From positions 21,878 through 85,877 of the forward strand of contig JAUIRK010000700.1 of NCBI GenBank assembly GCA_030549495.1: a DNA stretch of 64,000 nt, in the 5' to 3' direction. The notes under the pieces are model-generated. The model worked only from the letters and a program-made list of their open reading frames with translations. It searched no databases and was not told the origin of the DNA. The DNA is from Nectonema munidae. Lineage: Eukaryota; Nematomorpha; Nectonematoida; Nectonematidae. Below, in pieces: positions 1 through 12,969 of the stretch (its first letter is position 1; every line of letters starts with the position of its first letter). Position numbers and translations under genes: made by a program.

Positions 1-3000
1 TCGATCTCCCTCCATCTTAGCTCATCCCTAGAATACGATATTAAGTTTAGCTTACCTTCTAAGAGATTAAAAAGAACAAAGTGGAAAATTTTGTTCCAGA
101 AGCGTGAAAAAGAAAGAGATTAGTTATGTCTTTGCTTTAGCTTTATTGAATGAAAAATGCCCCCTCCCCTTGAAATTCCTTTTAGAAGTTTGTTATGCGC
201 GGATTTAATACAAAATTATGCAAAAGTTGTCTTCTTTTATGCCTTCTTTTTCTTTTATCTTGGAAATTTTGACTTCAGGCAACTCAAAATTATTTTAATT
301 TGAAATACGTTTCTTTCTTTCTTCCGAGGAAGCTACTCACTATGAATTTCAAATAAGATCTAAGGAAGACATTTAATAAGTGTAGATTATATAATTAAAC
401 TTAAAACAAACTAAAGTTACATATGAAGTGATAGTGAATCTTTTTGATAAGTGTTTTAACTCAATTTTCAAAACATTGTTGTCTTAATATTTTCGTTCAA
501 TTCAATTTTTGTAATAAAATGTATCATTTTTTAACTTCCCATTTAAATATGAGTGGCAATATTGTTAACTGTTATGATATTTAACACACATGGAAAGCTG
601 TTAACCGAATCGTATTCACTTTTTGTTTTCGAAAAAAAATGCATTAAGCTAAAAGTGTTCATTAGTCAAAGATGATGATATGTCAAACAAAAAAATTATA
701 GAGATAATGAATAGAAATTTTTTTACAAAATTTAATTTAAATTTACATAAACATTTATAAAAAAAATCATAAACTTTTAATATAGTACATATTATTTGAC
801 TTTCTAACGCGATTGATACGCTACCAATCGAAGGGTCGATCGAAAGTGTAGTCTTGTTGGATCCTTTAAATTATTTACAAGTTACAACATTTTAGCTCCC
901 AAAAATAGCATTTATATACCTTATCAAACTCACATCAGTATGCATGAATGAAACTTTACGTTGAAAATCTTAACGTTTTGCAGTTAAGTAAAACTATTTA
1001 TTTTGAAGCAGAATATTCAATAACATTTTTGAAAAAAAATTTCTTTATATATAATTTTTTTATAGGTTACGATTAGAAGTGGATAGTTGTTTGGAGAAAA
1101 AAATTGTTTAGGTTGAGGAAAAATTGGTGTGTGATCTCTGAACTTTGTTTGAGAGTTGGAAAAAATTGAATTCACTGAAGAAAATTGAGGAATAACGAGA
1201 ATTGAAAAGGAGCTGTCTTCGCTATGAAATTTGTTTTGAAAAGAAGCTTGAAAGCAACGTCATTTGGCAGTTGTTGTGTAGAATGAAATTTGTTCTAGAG
1301 AAGGGTGACCAACCCATCGCGCATGCGCCACAATTGGTGCATGGTGTATTTAAGAATGGCGCATGGCATAAATCTGCCCTTCAAAATTAATTACTTTGTA
1401 TTTAATCCCAAACTTCAATAAATTATATTTTCAAATTAGAATTTTAATTTTGAAAAATTGCAATTTTGTAGTTGAGGATAAATCATAAAAAAAATTATAA
1501 ATTTAATGTTAAAATTTATCTATATAAACTTTATATTTATTTTTAACTTTTTTTTATTTGTACAAAAATTCTTTATGCGTTTTAATTTAAGGTGACGTTA
1601 TTCATCACACAAATGCAAAAATGAGATCTAATCAACATTCCTCATTTGAAAAAGCAATGTAAAAATGTATGCAACTTTACAATCTATTCAGAGTTTTTGC
1701 AAGAGTTCTAGACCGACACACTTAAATGAACGGCTACTTAAACAAATGTACACATATAAACACAAAAAATTTTGAAACTCAAAAAGACAATTTTAAATTT
1801 GAAAAAGATAATTTACAATTTAAAAAAACAATTTAGAACTTAAAATGCTATACATGCAATTATATTTTCTTTATATATTATTGAAATGCATTTTTCACTT
1901 GGATAATGTTGATAAAAGAAATGTTTTTTTAGTTATTTTTTTAGATATTTTTTTTTATTTATACGAAATAATTTTCGTTAAAACTTTATGTTGTAAATCT
2001 TGACGCTTTTCGTTAAAAGTAAAACTATTTATTCTGAAGCAGTGATGCTTTTCTCAATAGAAAATTTCGCCACTGTGAATGTTTCGCTTGGCAAGTTAAA
2101 TTAAATTCATGGATACAGACTCTTTTCTGAATTTGGGTGTACAATGTGTGCAAAGGTTCATCAAGAATGTGATAAATGGCTGAAAATTGTCGTTAAAAAT
2201 ATCATTGCCATCTTAAATACAAGATATCTGGTCACTATGAATGGGAAGTTAACATGCAAATTTAAAATCTTTTAAATTATGGAAAAATTTAATTTTTTTT
2301 GATTGAAAATTCATTTTTTAAAAGTTCGATCAAGATTGTTACTTTTTTAATAAAAATTTAATTTGCAGATATATTCAGTATAATTCCTCACTTCAGCTAA
2401 AAGATCCAATATATCATTTTATCAAGAGTTTGAAGAAATTTTGGAAGATTGAAGAGATTCGATTCATTTGAGATCAAAAATGAGGTTTTAAACTCAATGA
2501 AGGATGAGACAATAGGATAGAAATGAACATTTTAGCTCTGTATAATTCATTTGAGTACATTTCTTAATGAAATTTTGTTTGCTTTCTTTCTTCTTGACTT
2601 TATTGAGTTTGTGAGATCCAACTTTCAAAAACTTTTTGTAACAGTTCAAAAAAAGGATAATTAGAATATTTTCTTTCCTTCTTTATTGCAAAAATAAAAA
2701 TCCATGAACAGTTGTGAATGGATTCAATAGTAAGAATTGCAAAATACAGTGTTTTATCTTGAAACATTACAAATTTAGTATGGCAAGGTTGGCAGAAAAG
2801 AAAAAAAGTTTCTAGTTGGAATTACTAATCACTATTCGTGTGTTTCTGAATTGTGCATTCTTAGAATATACAGGAAGAATGTATTTTACAACTAATAAGA
2901 TGAGGGAAAGCAGAAAAATTTAAATTATTTTTAAAAAACTTAAATTTTCGTCTAAATGTTTAAGATTAATAAAATTGATATATAATCATATATATTTTTT

Positions 3001-3345
3001 TTGTTCTTGAAATAACTTCTTAAAAATATATGCGCATTCAAAATTTTGTTCCCCCATTTTTAAAAGGGGAATATAAGCAGTTGAAAATGATCTTTTTCTG
3101 ATTCAGTGCTTTTGTTGGCTTTATTGTCAATAAAGGCAGAAATAATTGATAAATTCTTTCTATTCGTTTTCCTTATAGAATATGTGGAAAATCAAAACTA
3201 TCATTTCTTTAACACACATGGCTGAATCACATCTCCTATAGGAAAAAGTAATCTGTGCACAATTTCAAGCTTCCATCCCTCAAAACACTTAAAGTTTTGA
3301 AAAACAGATTTTAAAGGAAAATAAATGAGGCAGAGCCACACAATA
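1..3345. other. AT-rich region without recognisable gene
   Basis: No convincing coding frame, RNA gene or transposase similarity is visible. The only open frame of note (around 1202-1390) starts at TTG and resembles nothing I know. Two stretches, about 950-1012 and 1979-2042, are diverged direct copies about 1 kb apart; both contain AAAACTATTTATT followed by TGAAGCAG. At 1780-1842 there is a short run with a 21-bp period built on AAAAAGACAA, discussed with other loci of the same kind. Confidence 0.6.
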
Positions 3346-3483
3346 TTAACCCATTTAAGGCCAAGCAAAGCAGACGATATCTAAAAAAACGCAGACGATT
3401 TATATTCAAAGTCATTGAAAAAAGCAGACGAAGATGAAATTACTTATGTTCAAAAATAGGAACATTGGCCGTAAATGGGTTAA
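3346..3483 (+). mobile_element. TTAA MITE, type A, copy 1
   Basis: A 138-bp non-autonomous element bounded by TTAA on both sides. Its imperfect terminal inverted repeats begin CCCATTTAAGGCCAA on one side and CCCATTTACGGCCAA on the other. The interior carries the family signature GACGATATCTA, GCAGACGATTTATATTC and AGCAGACGAAGATGAAATT. TTAA targets and CCC ends are hallmarks of piggyBac-type transposition. It has no coding capacity. Related copies in this window lie at 3905, 31149, 36265, 36450, 46473 and 49191. Confidence 0.85.
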
Positions 3484-3904
3484 TTTGAACTTGGTAAATT
3501 TATAATATCACTCAATCTCAAAAAAACTACAGAAATGAAGATAAAAGCTTGGCAATTTAAAATATTCTTTTATTTGAATTAACAACTAAAATTCTGTGGT
3601 ACTTCATTACTTGCAAAATAAATCATTTATCTTATCCCTTTGTTGTAACAATTGAAGTGAGAAAAAAGCGCTGAATCGAAATCTTTAGAGACATAGCATC
3701 TTGCAATCACTTCTTCGCCATTTTGAAAATCTGTCAGAAGAAAAAAGGATCGCGATGATTGGTTGGAGATTTGACTGCATGTCGAAATTAAACCAGTCTT
3801 TAACATGGATTGAAGACAAGGAAAATAGATTAGAGATTATTTTTATTTTTAGAATGTCATTTCAAACCAATTCCTGAATAAGTATATTCTGATAGAATAT
3901 ATGC

Positions 3905-4043
3905 TTAACTCATTTACGACCAATGTTCCTATTTTTGAACATAAGTAATTTCATCTTCGTCTGCTTTTTTCAATGACTTTGAATATAAATCGTCTGCATT
4001 TTTTTTAGATATCTTCTGCTTTGCTTGGCCTTAAATGGGTTAA
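3905..4043 (-). mobile_element. TTAA MITE, type A, copy 2 (inverted)
   Basis: Reverse-oriented relative of the element at 3346, again flanked by TTAA. The proximal end reads CTCATTTACGACC instead of CCCATTTACG, a single terminal change. The two copies lie about 420 bp apart in opposite orientation, so transcription through the region would give a long hairpin. The interior matches copy 1 closely, including the AATGACTTTGAATATAAATC block. Confidence 0.85.
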
Positions 4044-5528
4044 TACTAAAACTATTATGATAATCTTATTGAACTTATTTTTTTGCTCTACTTCTAAAAA
4101 TAAAAGTAACCTCTTTTTCCCTAACAAGATAGGTTAAACAATAAAGGCTACACCCCACTGCCTGCAATTTTCACAAAACTGGCTTAAATGGATGTGAAAT
4201 AGCCACTTGCTTATTTATGTGCTACATATTCTATGGATAATGTCAACCATGTATATTTCAAATTAGAAAACTTTAAAATTTCCAATATAAAAGTGTGTTT
4301 GTCAAAAATTTAGTTTAAAATATTGTGACCCCTTTGTTTCAAATTACTTTTTAAAAAGATCAAAGTGAAGGCTTGTTATAAATTTGGCTAAATTTACATT
4401 CATAAGCTCGACAAATAAATGTTTTTATGGATTCTTCGCAATACCAATGTCTTAATAAGAGGATGTTCATCCAAACCATTAAAATGTCACAATAAAAAGT
4501 TGCTTTTCTTCTCCTCTACAAAGCAGAGTTGAGTTGATTTAGAGGAGAGATCACTAATATTTAAAGACATTCGCTATAATATAATAACATACAGACACAT
4601 CTCCTTTATTTTTAATTGCAAACGTGAATAATGAAAGAATCGTAAAAGCATGAGACAAAAGAATAGAAGCGTCAAGGATTTAGATGAAACGAATATGAAT
4701 GAGATTAAGATGTGATTTGCACACTCTCCATCTTCTAACAACTATTCCCATTACTTTTATTCCCTCTTTGACTGGAGGATAAAAAGTGTCAGAATTTGGA
4801 AATAAATTATAGCAAATTTTTTTTCAATAACGACATTGCAACAAGTGATTCAAGCTTTCCTCACTTTCATCTTCAAAGAGCAGTGCGTGTGTAGAATGCG
4901 ATGGTAATAAAATGCTCTAGGAGCATACACAATGATAAAAATCATACTTTCCACTTTCGCGAAGATGACGTTGATGGAGACAATTGAAAACCAATAAACA
5001 ATCTTTATATAGAAGAGTCTATCATCTAACTGATTGGCTATCTCTAATGAACTAATTTGGGAATTAATCTTCATTCGCACATCTATGTTCAAATATTTAT
5101 TTGAAATTTGTCTACAACATGTTTCTAATTATAGTGTTAAATTTAAATACATAACCAAATAATCTCTAACTGTTTATCTACCTTTCATGAAAAAGTTAAA
5201 AGAAGAAGTTCGTTAATATTAGGAATGTGCCGATTCAATAATTATGGCGGTTTCGATTCTTGTTTTTTACAATTGCCGATTCTGATACCTGCCGATATTC
5301 TTATTGAAGTTTTGAAAATGCTTAGATACAACTATAACTTTAAAATAAATCATAAAAATCATGAAAAAAGTATAATATTTTAGAAACAAAGCTTCTTAGC
5401 AATAGTAACATAATTTTTGTTCCTGGCAAATAAGATGATCGTTCCTGGTTTACTTTGTTATGAAATTGAAAAAAAAAACTCCTTTTAAATTTATAAATTT
5501 TGTTTTTGAGGTTTTCCAGATTGATATA
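4044..5528. other. AT-rich spacer, nothing recognised
   Basis: No gene or known element is recognised between the inverted MITE and the Tigger terminus. The minus-strand frames at 4850-5092 and 5340-5666 show no domain; the second overlaps the Tigger terminal repeat and is spurious. Confidence 0.5.
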
Positions 5529-6199
5529 CCCCAATCCCTCGATTACCGCGGTTTTAATTATCGCGCAAAAATTTTTTGAGGACCTGTTATCAATATACGG
5601 CGTGTCAGTTTTGATTACCGCGGTCTTGTGCAACTTATGCGACCGCAGTAGCCCTCGGGTTTCCATTGGCTTTGCGCCATTATTGAATTAAAAGTTTAAT
5701 AAATAGTTTTTATAGATAAAGATTATCACAAATTCATATAAAAATTTTCACCAAAAAACTTTTTATTGACTGAAATTTTTATTGATTTTTAATTCTAGCT
5801 TGAATTATTATCTTAGTTTTTATAGATTTTTTTTTCAATTTAAGACAACTAATGTATAAAATTTTTTATTCTTGTTACTTTTTTTCCTTCGTACGTTCAA
5901 TTTTTTGTGAGTTTTTAATCTTTTGTTGATTAATATTTAATCTCCTATTTTTCAAAAAAAAAAATTTCAAAATTTATTTCTTTTAAATTTAATTTTTTAA
6001 TTTTTATTTATTTTTAAATTTAAGTATTTTCTAAAACGAAACTGCAAAAAAATAAAGTTGAAAAACATAAACAATAGAAAAACAGTAATTTTTTTATTTC
6101 GGTAAATTAATATTAATAATAAAAATTTTAGTATTTTTTACTATTAAATCATAACATCAGTTTGTGTGTTTTTTTTTATAATTTTTTTTCTTTTGAATT

Positions 6200-7761
6200 A
6201 TGGACAAAAAAGAAAGCATCAAGCGTAAAAATATTACTTTAGAAGATAAATTAGATATCATAAAACGCTTTGATAATGGTAACACTAAAGTTCAGATAAG
6301 TGAACAACTAGGCCATAATGAGTCTACAGTTCGCACAATTTTAAATAAAAAGAACGAATATCAAGATAAGAGAAAAATTTCGTCTACCTCATCAAGTATG
6401 TAAAGCACTAGAAATCGATCTCGTTAATTAATGATTGAAATGGAAGATTTACTTTTTATTTGGTTGGAAGATTGTAATCAAAAACGCATTCCGATAGATG
6501 GCAACAATGTTAGAATTAAAGACTCAAGTTTATACTCTTCATTAAAAAAAGAAAAAGATAGTTTGAAAATTGTAAAGCTCAATCCGGTATTAAAAATATT
6601 AAATTATCAGGAGAAGTAGCTAGTGCAGAGAAAAATTCAGCCGCTATATATCCTGATCAATTAAAAATAATAATTGAAGAAAATGGATATCAACTTGGTC
6701 AAATATTCAATGTTGCCGAAACTGGTCTTGTTTGGAAAAAGATGCCTACGAGAACATACTTGGCAAGTAAAGAAGCTAATGCCCCTGGGTATAAATCATC
6801 TAAAGAACGAAAAACAGTTTTGCTTGGAGGCAATGCAGAAGGAGATTGCAAGTTAAAACCGATGGTGATTTATCTTGCGATGAATCCTAGAGCATTTAAG
6901 AACTGTAATCTGAATTCTCTTCCAGTAATTTGGAAATCAAACAAGAGGGCTTGGATAACAAGATAATTGTTTGAAGAATGGTTTAAATTTTATTTGTGTC
7001 CTACAGTTGAAAAATATTGCAAAAAAATAACTTAGATTTCAAAGCTCTTTTAATATTGATAACGCAATTGGACATCCTACTTCGTTAAATACTTTAAATA
7101 AAAATGTAAAAGTTATTTTTTTACCCCCAAATACTGCTTCTCTTCTTCAACCAATGGATCAGGGAACTATTGCAACATTTAAAGCATAATACTTAAGAAG
7201 ATCCGTTGCTAATGCTATTAAAGCTACAACAGCTGATTTTAACCCAATCACTCTTGAAGAATATTGGAAAAGATATAATATTAAGCAAGCAATTGAAAAC
7301 GTACATGTATCTTGGAAAGAAGTAACATAAAAGTGCATGAAGGGTGTATGGCAAAAACTCTTACATGAGCATGTTAAACATATTTGTGATTTCAATGATC
7401 ATGTTAATCAAGTTGTTGAAAAAATTACAATGGTTGGATCAGAACTTGGTCTTGAAGCAGATTCAGAAAATGTTAGAGATTTAATAGAATCTCATTAAAA
7501 AGATTTAAGAAATGAAGAACTTCTTTTACTAGATCATGAAAATTCCTATATTGAAGAAGACGAAAAGGAAGAAGAAAGAGAAGAAGAAAAATCAAAAGAA
7601 ATTTCAAATAAAAAACTAGACGAATTATTTAATGAAATTGAAAAATTGAAAGAAAAAATAAAAGAAATTGACCCACAAAAAGATAGAAGCTTGAATGTTT
7701 GTCGTGGAATCGACAAGCAAATTGATTGCTATCGCAAAGTTCAGGAAGAAAAAAAAAGTTA
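6200..7761 (+). pseudogene. Tigger/pogo transposase pseudogene (CENP-B HTH + DDE)
   Basis: Reading along the plus strand: an N-terminal Psq/CENP-B helix-turn-helix (about residues 8-50; RKNITLEDKLDIIKRFDNGN, then LGHNESTVRTIL); the start of a Tc5/CENP-B DNA-binding domain (6431-6619; LLFIWLEDCNQKRIPI); and a DDE_1 catalytic core from 6670. Core landmarks are NVAETGL (families normally have DETG, so the first catalytic Asp is lost), ILDNAIGHP (about 7055-7080) and LPPNTASLLQPMDQGTIATF (about 7125-7185; the third acidic residue is present). Several frame changes and in-frame stops, for example near 6403, 6620, 6965 and 7189, make it a pseudogene. The tail is Glu/Lys-rich. It would have cut and pasted the Tigger element in the nucleus. 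Confidence 0.85.
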
Positions 7762-7912
7762 ACACAGTTTAATTAAATATAAAAACGTTATTTAATAAAA
7801 AATAAATATTTTCATTTTTTTTATTTCTTTAACTCATTTTCTATAAAATTAAAAAATAGAAAAAAGTTTTTGAAGAAAAATTTACTTATGATGTTTGATA
7901 ATTAATTATAAC

Positions 7913-8902
7913 CAGGGCGAGTAAAAGTCAATAAAGTCAACTTTTATTTCCGTTTAGCAAAAACTCTTTGAAGAAGATCTTTACTTTTTTAGTCTAAAAA
8001 ATTTTGAACTAATTTCAAATTTTTAAGTCAATCAAAGTCAATTTTTCGAATTAAGGTCAATAAAGTCAATTTTTATATTTAACGGTTTTTAATTCAATGT
8101 GCCTAATTTTATTCCCAAACTTTTTATCATTGAATGTTTTTCACATCTTTAACACAAGTTTACCTTAAAAGTTAAGTTATCCTGCAAAATTGTAGATTAC
8201 CGGCATTAAATCATTCAAAATTAGTAATAGAAAAAGACGCTCTCTTTTCAAACCTATCGGCAACACTTCAGTTCCAATTGTAACGAAATTGAAAAATTGG
8301 TTGCAAGCAGCAAAATATTTTCATTAAAATCTTCCAGCAGTGAAGAAATTAATGATGAAGATGATGGAATTTTATTGCCAAATATCAAGAAATTGTTAAA
8401 AAAAAGAAAATCTGTGTCAAAACTTGCTAACAATAATTAGAGAATATTCACGATTCATTGATTTAGTCGGAAAAAGTCAACATAGGACTTTTTCAGTCGA
8501 AGATGCCTTTACTTGTTTCTTCAACATTATTTCATTTAAGACGAATGTGGCGTTAAAAGTTATCTTGAAAATAGATTCAAATAAAATGAAATCAATAAAA
8601 TCATGAATATGGAAAACTCTCAAATCTCTACCAGTACTTATCCCAAATAACAAAATTGTCAAGTTTTAACTTTAGAAGTAGGAAGATCTTTTTCTAAACT
8701 GAAAAAACTGCTAGAAAATGGTCGAATTTTAAATCAGAAAATGTCATTAATTATATGTTGTTGTATTACAAAGTCATGGATTCTTTAAATAATTTTCAAT
8801 ACTTTCTCTAAAGTGTTCATAGTTGTTCAATTCAATAAAAACTTTAAAAAGTCAGTAAAAGTCAATTTTTTCCAATTTTTGGTTCAATTTTTCCTCGCCC
8901 TG
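7913..8902 (+). mobile_element. hAT deletion derivative, copy 1
   Basis: A 990-bp non-autonomous hAT element. Its ends are CAGGGCGAGTAAAAGTCAA and ATTTTTCCTCGCCCTG; the subterminal regions are full of AAAGTCAA / TTGACTTT direct repeats, likely transposase-binding sites. The interior is a collapsed transposase: the 3' part around 8680-8760 still encodes the hAT C-terminal dimerisation signature (VEVGRSFSKLKKLLENGR) with frame damage. It is nearly identical to the copy at 18870 but lacks about 190 bp near position 8107. Confidence 0.85.
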
Positions 8903-10992
8903 CTTATAAGTGTGAAACAAAGTTGCGGTTTATTTCTAAAATCTGTCTTCGAGAATATTCATTCAAATTTTACATGAAATATACACATTTCATAACAAAT
9001 GAAAAATGCCAATTTCAATTATAGATTATTTTTGGATTTAGAATTTGAAAATACTTGTAAATGTGAATCAAATTTTTAAATCAGGTGTTTTACACATATG
9101 TACCCATTTTCAAGTAGGCTGAATCCAACAGTGATGTTTATAAAAATTAATCATACCTGTCAAAAAATGATTGACATATGACACTTCAACTGAAATAAAG
9201 GACTTCATGATTAAATAGTTATACGTAGCTATATATGTACTTTATTTTGTCACAGAACAAATAGAATTATAAGTAGGCAAAACAAAATAGCAAAGAAAGA
9301 AAATATAACTGAAAATGATATGGAACTAAAAACGGGATTTTATACCGAATTCAATGAGGTGATTTTTTTTAAATGAAATTAATTAAATACAAAACAAGGA
9401 CTCTGTAGATGCATATTTTGATGCGCATCATTTTATTTGAAGGAGAAAGACAGTTCGTTTATACCATTCACTCTACAACATCTCGAAACAAGTTGAATCG
9501 GTCAATTTAAATAATTTTGAGAAAGTTTTATACGTATAATCAAACAATATACAAATGAACGAAGATGATAAAGTTGAAACATAATTTATTTATAATAAAA
9601 ATTTGATCGTTTTTTTATATCTAATCATTTGGTTGTCGTATCGTTTCCCTAAAATAAAAAATATTTTCACCTCAACATGAGTTTTCTGCATAAAATTTGC
9701 TATTTTATTTAATAATTGCTGGCAGTATTTAAAAAAAATGAATGATCTCTTTTATTAAAAACTGTCAAGGATAATAAAAATAGTTTAAAAAAAGAAGAGA
9801 AAAATTTCATTCAAAAATTTGTCTTTTTGACAATCAAGATTCAAAAAAACATTTTCATTCAAAAACATTTAAAAGAAATTTACATTTCTTGGGTTTTTCT
9901 CATTATTAAAAGCAAAAATAGTACCTGAATTTACTCTTGCCGTATCTAAGAGATAAGAAAAAGCGGCTACTGTCCATTTTTTTGTTTTTCTATTTGTGGA
10001 ATAATTTCTTATTCTCTTTCAAAGTTTGAAAAAATTCAAAAAAATTATACATAATATTTAAAAAACATGATGTAATCATGCAAACTCCATTTGAAATATA
10101 ATTCACAGCCTAATTTTCATTCTATAGCCCAAAAATGAAAAAAAAAATTTGAACATAAATATATGAATCAATTTTATCGTATAATGATGAGTATCAAAAT
10201 TAATATTCGTGCCTCATTGGAAATTTTGATACTGAAAAAATTTGTTTTATTATAGTTTCCAAATAAAATCTAAACTTCACAGAGAAATAAATTCATGTGT
10301 GAAACTAAAAATTTGAATATAGTCTTTGGAGAATAGCATGAAAACAAATCGTTCAAAAATCAGTACAATATATCTGACCGCAAACATACCACGATTTTAA
10401 AAAAGTCACAAATTAATCAAAAATGTTAAAAAAAACTTTTTATAACTACTTAAATAAAGACTAGATTTTTTCAGTTGGACTGTCATATATCAATCAATTT
10501 TTTGAGAAGGTTTGATTGATTTTTATAAAAAATAAATGTCACGATCTGATTCGCAATCAATCATTTAGTAGGTTCACGCGAAAATTTTGTAAAAATTTGC
10601 AATCATTCAAGAAAAACTGACCAAGATCACTGAGGAAATGAAAATAGGCCGTCACTAATAGGGTTAAAAATTAAAAAAAATTTTTAAAGGTTATTTTTCT
10701 TTTTTAATAAATGTGCTATTTATAAAATATATTTAAATATTTAAAATTGCATAGTTTTAGATAAAATATTTTGTAACCTGGTTAAATTTAAAAGAAACAT
10801 TTTCAATGGCTTGCAATCCTCTCGAAACCTTTTTAAGGAGACGAAATATATTTTGTAGGGATGATATTGCAACACGTGAAACAACACTTTTAATTGAATA
10901 TGCTATGGAATTGAAATTGCCAAAAAAGTTTTAATTAAAAATACAATTTAAGGAATTTAAATTGCCAAAGGGGGAGACAGTGATAATATAAT
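8903..10992. other. AT-rich segment enclosed by two hAT copies
   Basis: About 2.1 kb with no long open frame, no recognised repeat and no RNA gene. If the composite interpretation is right, this is passenger DNA that sat between two hAT copies at another locus and was carried here. I see no function in it. Confidence 0.4.
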
Positions 10993-12865
10993 TAGGGCGA
11001 ATAAAGTCAATAAAGTCAATTTGAAAAAAAAATGTTTTAAAATTTTCAAATCTTTTTATTTAGCAAGTTTGTTCATATATTTCAATTTTTAAAAAAAATT
11101 TTTATGTCAATAAAGTCAATTTTTTTTTTAAAAATTAATTTTTTCATAAAGTCAATATTTATGGAAAAAAATTCAAAACTCTTTTGCTTTTTATATTATA
11201 ACTTTTTATATTGTCTGACTTTGTTGGCCTAATTCCTTTAAGTATGATATTAAAAAACATTGTAGTTTTATTATTTTTAGATTTAAAGCTTTCAATTTAC
11301 TCATACGATTTAAACAACAGCTCCCAATTGTAATCAATTACGTCAAAGCATGCCGAAAGTTGCAAAAAGTAAATCAACTAAAATTGGGATACTGATTCAC
11401 AAGTTTCCTCATGAATTTACAATTTCTAAGATTTATCTTGCAAAATTTGCAACGTGATTGTCAATCATGAAAAAAAAAATTTTTATTGAAAACCACAGAA
11501 AGTCGAAAAAGCACCAGCTTGGTTTACTAAGTTCATCTAGCACAAGTATAATTCAAAACTACTTAGAACCAGTTGATAATAAATTTTCTCGAAATTTGAT
11601 AAGATGCTTTTTAGAAGCAAACATCCCTTTACATAATCTTTCACATCCTTCAATCAAAGTGTTTTTCTCAGAATTAGGATACTCAATTCCCTCGATTTCC
11701 ACTAGTAAAAATCTTCTTTCAAATCTTTCCGCTGACTTGATTGATCAAATAAAAAATAAATTGAAAGAAAAAAAAGTTTTTTTAATGCGCGATGAAAGCG
11801 CTCTTTGCGATGCGCGCTTTGTAAATGTTCTGCTTGGCTCAATAGATATTTCAGAAAAAACATGGCTTGTCAAGTGTATATATGATTTGAAGAGAATGTT
11901 TACTTGAAAAGAATTTTTTGTGTTGTTGATGATGTTTTAAGGGAGTTTAACGTTAAAAAAGAGAACTTTTTGTTGTTTTTAACCGATGCTGCTAAATATA
12001 ATTTAGCCGTGGGCCGAATATTGAAAATTGTGCATTTTAATTTGTTTCATATTTCATGCTTCGCACATTTAATTCCCAATTGTGCAATGAAAGTTAAATC
12101 TTTCTATAAAGAAGTAGATGAGCTCATTGCTAACATGAAACTTGCAACAATCAAAAATAAAAAAGCTGCCTTTAGAGAGATTGGTTTCCCTCCAACACCA
12201 ATTATAACAAAATGGGCGAATTGGCTAGGAGCGGCTTCCTATTATTCTGATAAATTACCAGAAAGAAGTCAAAATAATTGTTAAATCTTTCAAAAGCAAA
12301 ATGGTGTCCTGGTTCAAAATGCCAAAAAAAAAGTGTTAACAATTCGTCACTTTATGAACAACACACAAAAATTAAGCAAAATTATTACAATTTGACAGAA
12401 ATTATTCAAAAAATTGAATATTCGTCTTTTAGTATCAAGGATGCAAAGCAAATTTTTGATTCCATTCACTTTACTGAAGATGAGTGAAAAATCAAAAATT
12501 ATTTAAAAAAAGACTTGAAAATAGTGACTTTTTAAAAGTTTTAGAAATGAAAAATGAAAACATTTCACCCAGTACTTACCTACTGCTTCAGAACTGTTAA
12601 ATAACAACATGTGTCGTCGAAGGATATTTTTCAATGCTTAAAAAGCTTCTGGCTAAAGACAGTAATTTTTCTCCACATAACATTATTAGTTTTATTATAA
12701 TAGTTCTAAATAATTAAAAAAAAACTTTATGATACCTATATATATCTTTGAAGACTAGACAAAAAAAGTTATAAAAGAAAGGTCAATTTTTTTACCATAA
12801 AGTCAATTTTTTTTTTCAAAAAGTCAATATTTAGAAAGTTTTTAGGTCAATTCTTGTCTGCCCTA
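10993..12865 (+). mobile_element. hAT element with transposase remnant
   Basis: An 1873-bp hAT copy with ends TAGGGCGAATAAAGTCAA and GTCTGCCCTA, related to the CAGGGCGAG family at 7913 and 18870 but with T for C at both extreme ends. AAAGTCAA subterminal repeats occur on both sides. It carries the most complete transposase of this family in the window (11458 to about 12715). It is the likely autonomous ancestor type of the shorter copies. Confidence 0.8.
11458..12715 (+). pseudogene. hAT transposase pseudogene
   Basis: Three overlapping plus-strand frames read through one hAT-type transposase. The first (11458-11907) holds the post-BED linker and start of the core (FLEANIPLHNLSHPSIKVFF, then MRDESALCDARFVNVLLGSI). 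The second (11904-12284) holds core motifs LLFLTDAAKYNLAVGRI, FHISCFAHLIPNCAMKV and FPPTPIITKWANWLGAASYY. The third (12278-12487) and the out-of-frame DNA to about 12715 hold the C-terminal dimerisation part, with VEGYFSMLKKLL visible near 12610-12650. The pattern resembles the hAT group that gave rise to CGGBP1-like proteins; that assignment is by memory. At least two frameshifts and a stop separate the parts, so it is inactive. Confidence 0.8.
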
Positions 12866-12969
12866 ATTATAACTATACTATTTTCATTGGTTAACTTGAT
12901 TAACTCGGTTTTGTTTTACGCGGTAAAACTATGGGATTCATTAACCGCGCTAATCAAGGGATACCTGTA

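Larger units (their letters stand above)
7913..12865 (+). mobile_element. Composite hAT insertion: two hAT copies around a 2.1-kb segment
   Basis: The outermost hAT ends (CAGGGCGAGT at 7913 and GCCCTA at 12865) are flanked by identical octamers ATTATAAC (7905-7912 and 12866-12873), as expected if the whole 4.95-kb block moved as one unit into the Tigger element. The inner flanks (CTTATAAG after 8902, AATATAAT before 10993) match only 6 of 8. The two hAT copies are in direct orientation. The alternative is two separate insertions, since this family clearly prefers TTATAA-like targets, but then the host Tigger would be about 4.5 kb, which is unusually long. Confidence 0.55.
5529..12967 (+). mobile_element. 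Tigger/pogo-type DNA transposon, split by a hAT insertion
   Basis: The left end (TA, then CCCCAATCCCTCGATTACCG from 5529) and the right end (reverse complement CAGGTATCCCTTGATTAGCG, ending 12967, then TA) form a diverged inverted repeat of about 25 bp, of which roughly 18 positions agree. TA flanks and a terminus of the CAGG..A.CCTCG kind are typical of Tigger/pogo elements. A CENP-B/DDE-type transposase remnant lies at 6200-7761. Removing the hAT block between the two ATTATAAC repeats (7905-7912 and 12866-12873) leaves about 2.48 kb, the usual length of a Tigger element. This supports treating 7913-12865 as a single later insertion. The element is dead. Confidence 0.75.

Noticed and set aside
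950-2042. Pair of direct repeats 1 kb apart as long terminal repeats of a retroelement
   Set aside because: Only about 63 bp is shared, with no TG...CA ends, no primer-binding site and no coding remains between them.
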